Shown: piece after piece, positions 43,100 through 50,628 of the stretch
How the letters are laid out: each line of letters starts with the position of its first letter
Numbering within the stretch: the stretch's first letter is position 1
Source: Acidobacteria bacterium RIFCSPLOWO2_12_FULL_68_19
Lineage (GTDB): Bacteria > Acidobacteriota > Vicinamibacteria > Vicinamibacterales > UBA2999
Direction: 5' to 3'
Length of the DNA stretch: 50,628 bases
NCBI GenBank assembly: GCA_001767525.1
Contig: MELF01000006.1
Span: forward strand, 1 to 50,628
Made by a program: the position numbers and the translations under genes
Notes under the pieces: generated by a model
Seen by the model: only the letters and a program-made list of their open reading frames with translations
The model's database searches: none
What the model was told of the DNA's origin: nothing

Positions 43100-43939
43100 A
43101 TGTTGATCTACACGCCAAAGCGGCTGACAACCGTTCTTGCCATCCTTGGGATCCTCACGCTCGCGTACGTTCTCCCGAATGTGATCAGTTGGCAGCCAGG
43201 CGGCCGGGCGAACTTTTGGGTTCTCGTTCTTACGGCGGGTGCGGCGCTGCTATACGCGTGGCTCACGTACCTTCTTCTTCGGAGTGACCAAAGACCGGTG
43301 GTTGTCGTTGCCTACGAGGATGCTCGAACCGTAGTTCGTAATTTTGGGCGCGGGGCAGCCCTCAATGTGTCCGTGACGAACGATAAGGGTCGGACAATAG
43401 ACCGGGTGGGCAATCTTGCGCCCAGTGTGGAGCGGAGAATGCGGGTTCAGCTCGACTGGACTATCGACGAAGCGCGATACATTTTTTGCCAAGACGTATT
43501 CGGTCGATGGTACGGAACAAAAAGCTTAGGCCAAAGTTTGAGTGCTTCAGCCGAGTTACCCATAGCGAACCTTTTCCTGGGCCGAGTTTTCAATCCGCCG
43601 CCAGAGGCTCGGCAGGCTGCGATGGTTCGGTCAGCCGTTGAGTACTGGGTTCAGCTAAACCGTTCGTGGGATCCCCGGAATTGGCTTCGTCGACTGCTTT
43701 GGTTTGTTAAGAAGATACGGGCAGAGCGACGAATTGTTCGACTGATCAAGTCGGCCATAGTCGATGGTCGTCTCAAGACATCCTTCACTGCCGAAGAACT
43801 GTCAAAGGCGACAGAGCTCGAGAGAATTGTCGCCGATCGGTTCTTGCCAAATCATGCAGTAGGCAATTTAGACAACGAGCGGCCTTATTTTGTCGCGGAA
43901 TCGGGAGGACGGTTTAGGTTGAAGCGTCGTGGAGAATAG
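43100..43939 (+). CDS. Cassette-borne membrane protein of unknown function
   Basis: A 279-residue protein. Two membrane helices are visible at about residues 10-28 (TVLAILGILTLAYVLPNVI) and 40-62 (FWVLVLTAGAALLYAWLTYLLL). The rest is soluble: RPVVVVAYEDARTVVRNFGRGAALNVSV with an immunoglobulin-like feel, RYIFCQDVFGRWYGTKSL, and a charged C-terminus. No family recognised. GC content and codon use are clearly lower than in core genes. It follows a GTTAGGC core by 44 nt and is followed 28 bp later by a full attC, the layout of an integron cassette. Confidence 0.8.
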   Translation: MLIYTPKRLTTVLAILGILTLAYVLPNVISWQPGGRANFWVLVLTAGAALLYAWLTYLLLRSDQRPVVVVAYEDARTVVRNFGRGAALNVSVTNDKGRTIDRVGNLAPSVERRMRVQLDWTIDEARYIFCQDVFGRWYGTKSLGQSLSASAELPIANLFLGRVFNPPPEARQAAMVRSAVEYWVQLNRSWDPRNWLRRLLWFVKKIRAERRIVRLIKSAIVDGRLKTSFTAEELSKATELERIVADRFLPNHAVGNLDNERPYFVAESGGRFRLKRRGE

Positions 43940-43967
43940 ACCCACCTTCCCGACTGACGTTTCGGCA

Positions 43968-44062
43968 GCCTAACAACAGCCGAATGGAGCCGTCGCGCCC
44001 CGTGATCTGTGCAATCATTTGCACATTTGCAGCGGGCGCGCGGCTCATTCGGAACGTTGGCG
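43968..44062 (+). other. Integron attC site A
   Basis: R'' core GCCTAAC at 43968-43974 and R' core GTTGGCG at 44056-44062. Between them the arms CCGAAT-G-GAGCCG-T-CGCGCCC (43980-44000) and GGGCGCG-CGGCTC-ATTCGG (44034-44052) pair completely, with G43986 and T43993 unpaired: the extrahelical bases that IntI uses on the folded bottom strand. A central TGTGCAA-TTGCACA hairpin closes the structure. Length 95 bp, within the range known for attC. The R' core deviates from GTTRRRY by two bases. Confidence 0.85.
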
Positions 44063-44135
44063 CACCTGACGCGCGATGAGGGCGACAGACAAGTGCGATG
44101 GTACGAAAGCCCCGGCCAATGACATGGGAAGCCTC

Positions 44136-47100
44136 ATGAGCGTAGAAAGAAATCGGCTTCTCTCCCTTATCGAATTCTCTCAGCAGTCCGCGCGGCTGCG
44201 GGGCAAGCCAGCCGCTACCGTTGCCGCACACGGTGGCTTCGCTCTCTACGAGCACGAGATCCAAGGACTGCCGGGCATCCGCATTAACGTCAACGGCCCC
44301 GAGAGCGAGGACGAGATTTGGCTTGCCCTTGAGCGGCTGCACGAGATGAGGCCGCCGGATATTGCCAGCGCGGTACTGCGGCCCTGGGTGCAGATGACGC
44401 AGGGGCCAACGGAAGAGCCGCGGCTGCGCGAGGCCATGGACGGCGCAAGCCTGATTGCTGAGGGGACGCATTCTTCATCGGCAAGTCCACCGGAGCAAGG
44501 CAAACCCGTAATCGCCCCCGAGACGACGGTCATGCTCTCCGACTACGACAGGTGTGCCCTGGTCAAGGCGCAGTTCGCCACCTACCTCGACACGAAGTGG
44601 CGCCCCTGGGCCGAGGAAGAGAAACTCCGCCGCAAGACCATACGCCTTTACTCCCAGCTCTTCACGCTCAAGCAGCAGCTCGAGGGCGGCATTGTCGAAG
44701 CGCAACTCGAGCTCGTCTGGGGCGTGGGCCTCGGCATCTGGAACTCCAATGACACCACCGTGAGCTATCCGCTGGTAGGACGGCTGGCCGAAATGTCGCT
44801 CAACCCTGTGACGGCCGAAGTGGAAATCCGCCCTCGGGATGTCGATGCTCGCATCGAGGTCGACTGGTACGCATCCGTCGATAACCCTGGCGTTGCCGAC
44901 CTGGAGAAAGCGGCGAAGGAGTTCTTCGGGAAGGCTACGACGACCTTTTCTCCGTTCGACCGAGGCACCTTCGAGCCTTTGCTTCGCACGGCGGCTACCA
45001 ACCTCGACGCGAACGGCATCTACTGGCCAAACGAAGTGTCGGCTGACGACCGGACGCTGCCCAAGTCCGACGACAAGCTAAAAGTCACCGACACGTGGGT
45101 GCTCCTTGCGCGCCCGCGCACCAACAGTCTGTTTCTGCAGGACCTGGAAAAGCTGAAGAAACGAGCCGAAGAGGCCGAGTCCTACCCGCCCGCAGTGGCT
45201 GCGGTCGTGACCGACCCAGACACGTCCAACCCGGTCGTCGAACTGCCAACTTTCCGTGGTGTCTCCGCCTCATACCATTCGCAGGGCAGCACAAGCGGCA
45301 AGAAGGCGCGCGACATCTACTTCCCGAAGCCTTTCAACGACGAGCAGTTCCGCATCGTGCAGCTCTTGGATATTTCCGATGGCGTCGTCGTGCAGGGTCC
45401 GCCTGGTACGGGCAAGACGCACACCATCGCCAACGTCATCTGCCACTACCTTGCCGAAGGTAAACGGGTGCTCGTGACTTCGATGAAGGACCCAGCCCTC
45501 AGGGAGGTGCAAGAGAAGCTGCCGGATGAAATCCGTCCGCTCGCTATCTCGCTGCTGACGAGCGAACAGGAGGGAATGAAGCAGTTCGAACACGCCATCC
45601 ACAAGATTGCCTCCGAGGTACAGGGCCTCGACCGCGGCAGTACGGCAAGAGCCATCAACCATCTTGAGGAATCCATTGATGCCCTCCACGGCAAGCTTGC
45701 CAGCATTGACCGCAAGATTGGCGAATGGGCGAAACGGAACCTCGCCAAGGTCACGTTGGAAACCGAGGAGATCGACCCTCAAGACGCGGCGCGCGAGGTG
45801 GTCGGGAACGTCGACCAGTTCGAGTGGATTCCCGACACGCTTGGAATCACTCCCGAATTCGCCCCGCAGTTCTTGGACGCGGATGTTGTGCGGCTACGGG
45901 AGGCAAGGCGTGCGCTAAGCCAAGACGTCGACTACCTCGATGCGTCGCTGCCGCAACTCGTGGAGTTTCCTGACTCCAAGGCACTGCTCGAAGTCCACCA
46001 GGACCTGTCCCAGTTCGAAAAGCTGAAACAGGGCGTGGAAAACGGCGACGTTCCGGCGCTCGCCGATTCGACACAGGAGACGCTCGCTCGCGCTCAGCAA
46101 GTCCTCACGGACATCGAGGCGCTCCAGCGATTGCGCGACGAGGTAGTGCAGGCGCATCGTTACTGGACGATCGCCATGCGCGAACGTCTGCGGCGCGGCG
46201 GCAACGACAACCTGGTGCCGATTCTGGAAGCCCTCGGCGCCGAGCTTGAGCAGGCTGTCGACCGGCGCAAGGCGTTTCTTGAGCGGCCGGTTACCACTCC
46301 CGCAGGCATCGAGCTTGATACCGAGCTCGCGGAGGCTGTGAGCAATCTTGCCGAGGGCAAGAGCCCCTTTGGTCTGAAAGGACTGTTCGGCAGGTCCGCG
46401 CAGAAGAAGCAGCTGGACAGCATTCGCGTTCTCGGCAATCCCCCTGCCAACGCCGAGAGTTGGAAGCATGTCGCCGAGCATCTGGCGTTGTTGAAATGCC
46501 TGCGCGAACTGGCCTTGCGCTGGAACGCTCTTGCCCCCGAGCTTCAACTCGAAGCCGTACCGGGGGACAAGCCGGAAGGCGGCCTGGACGCCGCCCAGGG
46601 CTACGCCCTTTACCTCAAGGTGAAGAGCGTAGTGAAGGCGGAAGGCGAACTCTGCGCCGCAGCTTCTCTCGTTTTCCCCAACTCGGCTCATGTCCGCGAG
46701 CTGGCGGATAACACGCAGCGACTCGCAGAGATGGAGAAGGCGCTGCGGCACCACCTCACCAAGAACCGACTCGCCAACGTTTGGGCTCACAAGGAGCGCT
46801 TTCAGAAGGTACTGGAAGGCCGCACGGGCCGCGTCATAGAGGACATTCGCCGGTTTCTCGCCGAGATGCTGGGCAACCCTGAGATTGAAGACGCCCGGAT
46901 GCAGGCTGAGTGGACGGCGCTGATGGCGGAGCTATCTCGCGTGCTGGGCCTGGGCACGCATCTCGCCGCCCTGCGCGAGGGTTGCGGCAAAGCTGAGGCC
47001 TCCGGGGCGCCTAAGTACGCGGCGTCGCTCAAACGACCGCTTGAGGGCACGGTGGATGGTCTTCTACCGGACAACTGGCGCAGCGCTTGGCGCCTGAGAC

Positions 47101-49445
47101 GCCTGGCCACCTACCTCGAATCGATTGATGCACAAGAAGTGCTGAAGAGGTTGGCGAAGGATCGCCACGAAGTGGAGAGCGATTTGTCGCGCGCGTATCG
47201 CGACATCGTAGTGAAGCGGACGTGGCTGAAACTCGCGGAGAACGCTTCGCCCAGCATTCGGGCCGCTCTGCAGGCCTATCTCAACGCCATTCAGAAAATC
47301 GGCAAGGGCACTGGCAAGCGCGCGGTGCGCTATCGGCAGGATGCGCGTATGGCAGCATCGCAGGCGAACCCTGCAGTGCCGTGCTGGATCATGCCGCACT
47401 ACCGCGTGTCCGAATCGCTGCCTGCAGAACTGGGCTGCTTCCACCTCGTCGTCATTGACGAAGCGTCGCAATCGGACCTAACGGCATTGCCTTCCTTGTT
47501 ACGGGCGATGAAAGTGCTCATCGTTGGCGACGACAAGCAAGTCTCCCCCGAAGGCGTCGGTCTCGAGGAGGAGAAGATTCGAAGCCTCATGAGTCGCTTC
47601 CTCGGCAATCAGGTGGAAACCTATCGCCCGCAGATGTCGCCGGAGCGCTCCATCTATGACCTGTTCAAAGTAGTCTTTGCCAAGAGCGCGGTGATGCTGA
47701 AGGAGCATTTCCGCTGTGTCGGTCCGATCATCGAGTACTCCAAGCGCGAGTTCTACAATCACGAGCTCCGGCCACTGCGCATGCCCAAAGCCTCCGAGCG
47801 GCTCGACCCGCCCCTCATCGACGTGGTGGTGGAAGACGGCTACCGCAGGGGCGACGTCAATTTGCCCGAGGCGCGATTCATCGTCGATGAAATCAAGGCC
47901 ATTGTGTCTGACCCAAACATGGGCGGGCGCTCCATCGGGGTCGTCTCGCTGCTTGCCGACAAGCAGGCTCTGTTGATATGGGAGCGGCTGACCGACGAAC
48001 TCGGGCCGGAAGTAATGCAGCGCCATCGCATCGCTTGTGGCGATGCACGCACGTTCCAGGGCAAAGAGCGGGACATCATGTTTCTCTCGATGGTGTCGGC
48101 GCCCAACGAGGTCGGCGCGCCGCTCTCCCGCGATACTTTCGCCCAGCGTTTCAACGTGGCGGCTTCGCGCGCGAGGGACCGGATGTACTTGGTGCGCTCG
48201 GTGGCACTGGAGCATCTGAGCGAGGCGGACCGGTTGCGGCGCAGTCTCATCGCACACTTCGCGACACCCTTCGCCCAGGATGAGCTGCGCGTGGAGGATC
48301 TGCGCACACTTTGCGAGTCCCCTTTCGAACGCGACATGTACGACGAACTCACGCAGCGTGGCTACTGGATCACCCCACAAGTGCGGGTCGGCCAATACCG
48401 CATTGATATGGTGGTTGAGGGACACAACGACGCGCGGCTGGCGGTCGAATGCGACGGCGACAAGTACCACGGCGCGGACAAGTGGGCCGACGACATGCAG
48501 CGCCAGCGCGTCCTGGAGCGCGCCGGTTGGGTGTTCTGGCGGTGTTTCGCCTCCGCTTTCATCCGTCGGCGCAAGGACATGCTGGACGACCTCGTGAGGA
48601 CGTTGGCCGAGCGCGGTATCGAACCGATTGGGGCTGAAGGCGCGCCTAGAAGTGTGCATACCGAGCACCGCATCGTGCCCTTTGTCACAGAGCCGGCGGT
48701 TGGGCAGGGCACCGTGATGCCTGTTGAAATTGTCGAGAGCGCTCAGGCATCGATTCCTGAGGCACCGCCGGCACGAACCAGTTCAGCAAGAGGAGACGCG
48801 CTTCCAGTAGAAGCTCGGCTGCATCCGTCGACTGGCGACGGGAATCTCTTTGGCCGTGCCCAATTGATCGTTTCTTCGGTCAACTCGCGAGACGCCAATT
48901 TGCCATTCAGCGATTATGTGGAGTATGCGGGCCTTCCTGGGAATGACCCTCGCAGCGTCAACGCGCATAGAGTTTCGGAAGGCATTGTCCAGATAGTCGA
49001 GGTCGAAGGCCCAGTGGTTGCGAAGCGAGCCTACGACATTTACCTGAGGGGCTGCGGCATCAAGCGAATGGGCCATGAGCTCAAGAGCACTATGAACAAG
49101 GCGCTTGCGGACGCCATTCGAGAACAGCGTCTTGTTTCTGAGAATGAGGTGACTGAAAGGGGCCTGCTATTCTCCATTGTCAGAGTGAACGGAAGCCCAC
49201 CGATCAAGTTGCGAACCAGGGGGCCGCGATCATTCGAGGAGATTCCACCGAGCGAGCTGCAAGTTGTCGCCAGGTATCTGTTGGAGCGGCACAGGTTTCC
49301 ATCTGGTAGTGACGAGCATCTGCGTGCGGTCTTGGAGTGCTTTGATCTCAAACGGCTGACCACGCAGGTCGGCACGACGTTGCTGGAAGTCCTGGAGAGG
49401 AGTTTCCCGTACGTGGACGAGTTCCTGAGTGGTATGCGCAAATAG
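44136..49445 (+). CDS. SF1 helicase fused to a PD-(D/E)XK nuclease (candidate defence protein)
   Basis: A protein of about 1769 residues from ATG 44136 (GGAAG 5 nt upstream); ATG 44076 in the same frame would add 20. N-terminal ~390 residues are unrecognised. Helicase core: Walker A GPPGTGKT at 421-428, then RVLVTSMKDPALREVQEKLP; a long coiled insertion follows (~520-1060); Walker B VVIDEASQSDL with D1108/E1109; LIVGDDKQVSPEG; motif VI FNVAASRARDRMYLVRSV. This is the UPF1-like AAA_11/AAA_12 branch. The C-terminal nuclease (~1390-1480) has SPFERDMYDEL, YRIDMVV and VECDGDKYHG, a Vsr/DUF559-like PD-(D/E)XK fold. The last ~170 residues resemble DUF3320 (EGPVVAKRAYDIYLRGCG). It sits between two attC sites. 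Similar helicase-nucleases act in anti-phage systems; that role here is inferred. Confidence 0.85.
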   Translation: MSVERNRLLSLIEFSQQSARLRGKPAATVAAHGGFALYEHEIQGLPGIRINVNGPESEDEIWLALERLHEMRPPDIASAVLRPWVQMTQGPTEEPRLREAMDGASLIAEGTHSSSASPPEQGKPVIAPETTVMLSDYDRCALVKAQFATYLDTKWRPWAEEEKLRRKTIRLYSQLFTLKQQLEGGIVEAQLELVWGVGLGIWNSNDTTVSYPLVGRLAEMSLNPVTAEVEIRPRDVDARIEVDWYASVDNPGVADLEKAAKEFFGKATTTFSPFDRGTFEPLLRTAATNLDANGIYWPNEVSADDRTLPKSDDKLKVTDTWVLLARPRTNSLFLQDLEKLKKRAEEAESYPPAVAAVVTDPDTSNPVVELPTFRGVSASYHSQGSTSGKKARDIYFPKPFNDEQFRIVQLLDISDGVVVQGPPGTGKTHTIANVICHYLAEGKRVLVTSMKDPALREVQEKLPDEIRPLAISLLTSEQEGMKQFEHAIHKIASEVQGLDRGSTARAINHLEESIDALHGKLASIDRKIGEWAKRNLAKVTLETEEIDPQDAAREVVGNVDQFEWIPDTLGITPEFAPQFLDADVVRLREARRALSQDVDYLDASLPQLVEFPDSKALLEVHQDLSQFEKLKQGVENGDVPALADSTQETLARAQQVLTDIEALQRLRDEVVQAHRYWTIAMRERLRRGGNDNLVPILEALGAELEQAVDRRKAFLERPVTTPAGIELDTELAEAVSNLAEGKSPFGLKGLFGRSAQKKQLDSIRVLGNPPANAESWKHVAEHLALLKCLRELALRWNALAPELQLEAVPGDKPEGGLDAAQGYALYLKVKSVVKAEGELCAAASLVFPNSAHVRELADNTQRLAEMEKALRHHLTKNRLANVWAHKERFQKVLEGRTGRVIEDIRRFLAEMLGNPEIEDARMQAEWTALMAELSRVLGLGTHLAALREGCGKAEASGAPKYAASLKRPLEGTVDGLLPDNWRSAWRLRRLATYLESIDAQEVLKRLAKDRHEVESDLSRAYRDIVVKRTWLKLAENASPSIRAALQAYLNAIQKIGKGTGKRAVRYRQDARMAASQANPAVPCWIMPHYRVSESLPAELGCFHLVVIDEASQSDLTALPSLLRAMKVLIVGDDKQVSPEGVGLEEEKIRSLMSRFLGNQVETYRPQMSPERSIYDLFKVVFAKSAVMLKEHFRCVGPIIEYSKREFYNHELRPLRMPKASERLDPPLIDVVVEDGYRRGDVNLPEARFIVDEIKAIVSDPNMGGRSIGVVSLLADKQALLIWERLTDELGPEVMQRHRIACGDARTFQGKERDIMFLSMVSAPNEVGAPLSRDTFAQRFNVAASRARDRMYLVRSVALEHLSEADRLRRSLIAHFATPFAQDELRVEDLRTLCESPFERDMYDELTQRGYWITPQVRVGQYRIDMVVEGHNDARLAVECDGDKYHGADKWADDMQRQRVLERAGWVFWRCFASAFIRRRKDMLDDLVRTLAERGIEPIGAEGAPRSVHTEHRIVPFVTEPAVGQGTVMPVEIVESAQASIPEAPPARTSSARGDALPVEARLHPSTGDGNLFGRAQLIVSSVNSRDANLPFSDYVEYAGLPGNDPRSVNAHRVSEGIVQIVEVEGPVVAKRAYDIYLRGCGIKRMGHELKSTMNKALADAIREQRLVSENEVTERGLLFSIVRVNGSPPIKLRTRGPRSFEEIPPSELQVVARYLLERHRFPSGSDEHLRAVLECFDLKRLTTQVGTTLLEVLERSFPYVDEFLSGMRK

Positions 49446-49524
49446 GGTGTCGCGTGACTCCGCATGGTGCTGGAGCAGGCTGCGGTGCCCTCGCAGGAAT
49501 GGGCGGCCACATCAAGTGCGCGCC

Positions 49525-49582
49525 TCCCAACAGCATGCAGCTGACGGCGCTGCGCGCCGCAGCTGATGCTGGACGTCTAAGC
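49525..49582 (+). other. Integron attC site B (short form, core slightly decayed)
   Basis: R''-like TCCCAAC (49525-49531) overlaps the left arm CAGCAT-G-CAGCTG-A-CGGCGC (49531-49550). A TGC loop follows, then the right arm GCGCCG-CAGCTG-ATGCTG (49554-49571). All 18 arm positions pair, with G49537 and A49544 extrahelical. The 3' end reads GACGTCTAAGCC where GACGTTAAGCC or GACGTTAGGC is expected. Total length 58 bp, the classical 59-base-element size. It lies 80 bp after the helicase-nuclease stop. Confidence 0.75.
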
Positions 49583-49638
49583 CGCGATAAACGCCAAAGG
49601 GACTTCTGGCCGGATCGGACCCGATTGGAAAGTCCCTT

Positions 49639-49916
49639 GGCGACCAGGCAGGAGTAGTCCTCCGGGGCCCACCCCAACCGTGTGCGAACCGGTATTGGCG
49701 CCAGCGGCCTATCCAGGGAAATCCCCGCTCTATGACGCCAGCGCCAATTCACGGGTCGAGCACGCCGCCGTCCGTCCAACCCCCTGCACCAACTGGGGTT
49801 GACCGGGTGGACGATGCCAGTAGAATGGCCCCACGTGAGGGCATCGTAGGGTGGGCGCGGAAGCCTGAGTGCAGGCGGTAGCCGGGAAATGGCGCCGTCC
49901 ACTCATACGACGTTAG
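49639..49916 (+). repeat. ~278 bp direct repeat, copy 2, ending in an attC-like GTTAGCC
   Basis: Second copy of the 42800-43054 repeat, with an extra ~22-nt segment near 49697-49718. Ends at GTTAG, continuing into CCGGACGAAC and the ATG of the GIY-YIG gene 22 nt later. GTCCAAC (49774-49780) and GTTAGCC (49912-49918) are the candidate core boxes. Just before it, CGCCAAAGGGACTT (about 49590) and AAGTCCCTTGGCG (about 49630) form another hairpin with one unpaired A. I read this as an ORF-less duplicated cassette. Confidence 0.7.
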
Positions 49917-49937
49917 CCGGACGAACACTTAATTAAG

Positions 49938-50552
49938 ATGGGCGAAACGCGATTGCGGTTGTCGCTGGGAACTCAGACGTTCGAGTTCATGGACACGCCG
50001 CTGGCGTTTGGCGCGTGTCACGTTACGGATCTGTTCGCCCGCAAGAACAACAAGACCGTCGGCGAAACCATCTGTCATCCGAAATACGTCCAGCTCGTGG
50101 GTCGCATTACGGCGGAGTATCAAGAGTCGATTCACGCGAAGCTGGGCCGGTTCCTCTACGAACTGAAGCAGCGGGGAGACCCGTTCTATCGTGAGTTTCT
50201 CAATGCTCATGGAGATGGCGAGTATTGTGAGTTCAAGCTCAAGGACCCAGGGGTCAAACGACTGAAGGGCCTGTACTGCTTCACTGTTGACGCCCGGCTC
50301 AAGTACATCGGCAAGAGCACCGACAGCTTTGCGAAAAGAATCGACCACGGGTACGGCACGATTCATCCGAAGAACTGCTACAGGGATGGCCAGAGCACAA
50401 ACTGCCATCTCAACGGGCTGATCGCGACCGCCTCCGGTGAAGTGCGATTACACGTACATCCGATGGTCGTCGACGATACCATCGAGCTCAGCGAAAGGGC
50501 GTTGATCTTCCAATATGATCCCGACTGGAACGTCCAGTTGCGGAGATACTGA
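49938..50552 (+). CDS. GIY-YIG-like nuclease, cassette-borne
   Basis: A 204-residue protein following GTTAGCC by 19 nt (CACTTAATTAAG-ATG). The N-terminal ~105 residues are unrecognised (TRLRLSLGTQTFEFMDTPLAFGACHVTDLF). From about residue 111 it has the GIY-YIG pattern: GLYCFTVDARLKYIGKS, then AKRIDHGYGTIH (Arg position), NCYRDGQSTNCHLNGLI, and a glutamate in SERALIFQYDP. Family members cut DNA; a role in defence or cassette mobility is possible but not shown. It ends 5 bp before an IS481-like terminus. Confidence 0.7.
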   Translation: MGETRLRLSLGTQTFEFMDTPLAFGACHVTDLFARKNNKTVGETICHPKYVQLVGRITAEYQESIHAKLGRFLYELKQRGDPFYREFLNAHGDGEYCEFKLKDPGVKRLKGLYCFTVDARLKYIGKSTDSFAKRIDHGYGTIHPKNCYRDGQSTNCHLNGLIATASGEVRLHVHPMVVDDTIELSERALIFQYDPDWNVQLRRY

Positions 50553-50556
50553 GCGG

Positions 50557-50628
50557 CCGGGGACATGAGTAACAGATTAGTCCGGGGACATGGGTAACAC
50601 TTGGTTGACTTACCACGCCGTGTGAGAG
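50557..50628 (+). mobile_element. IS481-like element terminus running off the window
   Basis: CCGGGGACATGAGTAACA (50557-50574) and CCGGGGACATGGGTAACA (50582-50599) are tandem, 25 bp apart, differing at one position. The same motif in weaker form borders the transposase remnant at 28395, where the element lies to its right. By analogy an IS481-like element starts here and continues beyond 50628. Confidence 0.5.

Noticed and set aside
1-50628. CRISPR arrays
   Set aside because: No regularly spaced 24-40 bp repeats were found; repeats present are single palindromes or the two ~260-280 bp units.

Overview
This is a GC-rich chromosomal segment, probably from an uncultured Acidobacteriota of the Vicinamibacteria type. 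That assignment is an inference from the gene mix: DUF6152-like protein, NHL and SMP-30 beta-propellers, Tat-exported hydrolases, many PIN-type toxin-antitoxin (TA) pairs and PAS-rich kinases. It alternates between ordinary metabolic blocks, where genes are tightly packed, and accessory patches with lower GC, broken genes and recombination sites.

Layout. 1-1.6 kb: class I fumarase. 1.7-2.75 kb: a small accessory insert bounded by integron attC-like sequences, holding a nuclease-gene fragment and a PIN/RHH TA pair. 2.75-6.5 kb: DASS anion transporter, NHL propeller protein and a solute-binding protein. 6.5-9.4 kb: hybrid histidine kinase whose frame is open into an upstream secreted DUF6152-like domain. 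9.4-15.7 kb: a six-gene leftward operon (two-subunit TPP-dependent decarboxylase, acyl-CoA dehydrogenase, MmgE/PrpD, RidA-like protein, MFS transporter) in which four of five junctions are TGATG overlaps. 15.8-26.5 kb: gamma-glutamyltransferase and a 2838-residue cyclic beta-1,2-glucan synthase. 26.5-28.7 kb: island debris, with a tRNA-Asn 3' end, a frameshifted tyrosine recombinase, a RelE tail, a Phd antitoxin and an IS481-like remnant. 28.7-39.8 kb: hydrolases, a dehydrogenase, an SMP-30 protein, a haem lipoprotein, a GYD protein, a YeiH-family exporter with a cysteine-rich leader peptide and attenuator, a B3-type metallo-beta-lactamase-like protein and an alpha/beta-hydrolase. 39.8-42.4 kb: three consecutive TA pairs, two with visibly damaged toxins. 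42.4-50.6 kb: a cassette-like array with two well-formed attC hairpins and a ~260-280 bp repeat present twice. It carries a small membrane protein, a 5.3 kb helicase-nuclease gene and a GIY-YIG-like nuclease, and ends at an IS481-like terminus.

The strongest candidates for something new are: (1) an integron-type cassette array without an integrase in view (CALIN-like), carrying an exceptionally large helicase/PD-(D/E)XK nuclease gene between two attC sites, probably anti-phage or anti-plasmid defence; (2) a transcription attenuator for the YeiH-family transporter, with a 28-codon leader peptide containing CACCCC and mutually exclusive antiterminator and terminator helices; (3) degenerate lone attC sites elsewhere (about 2.7 kb) that share stem sequence with the array.
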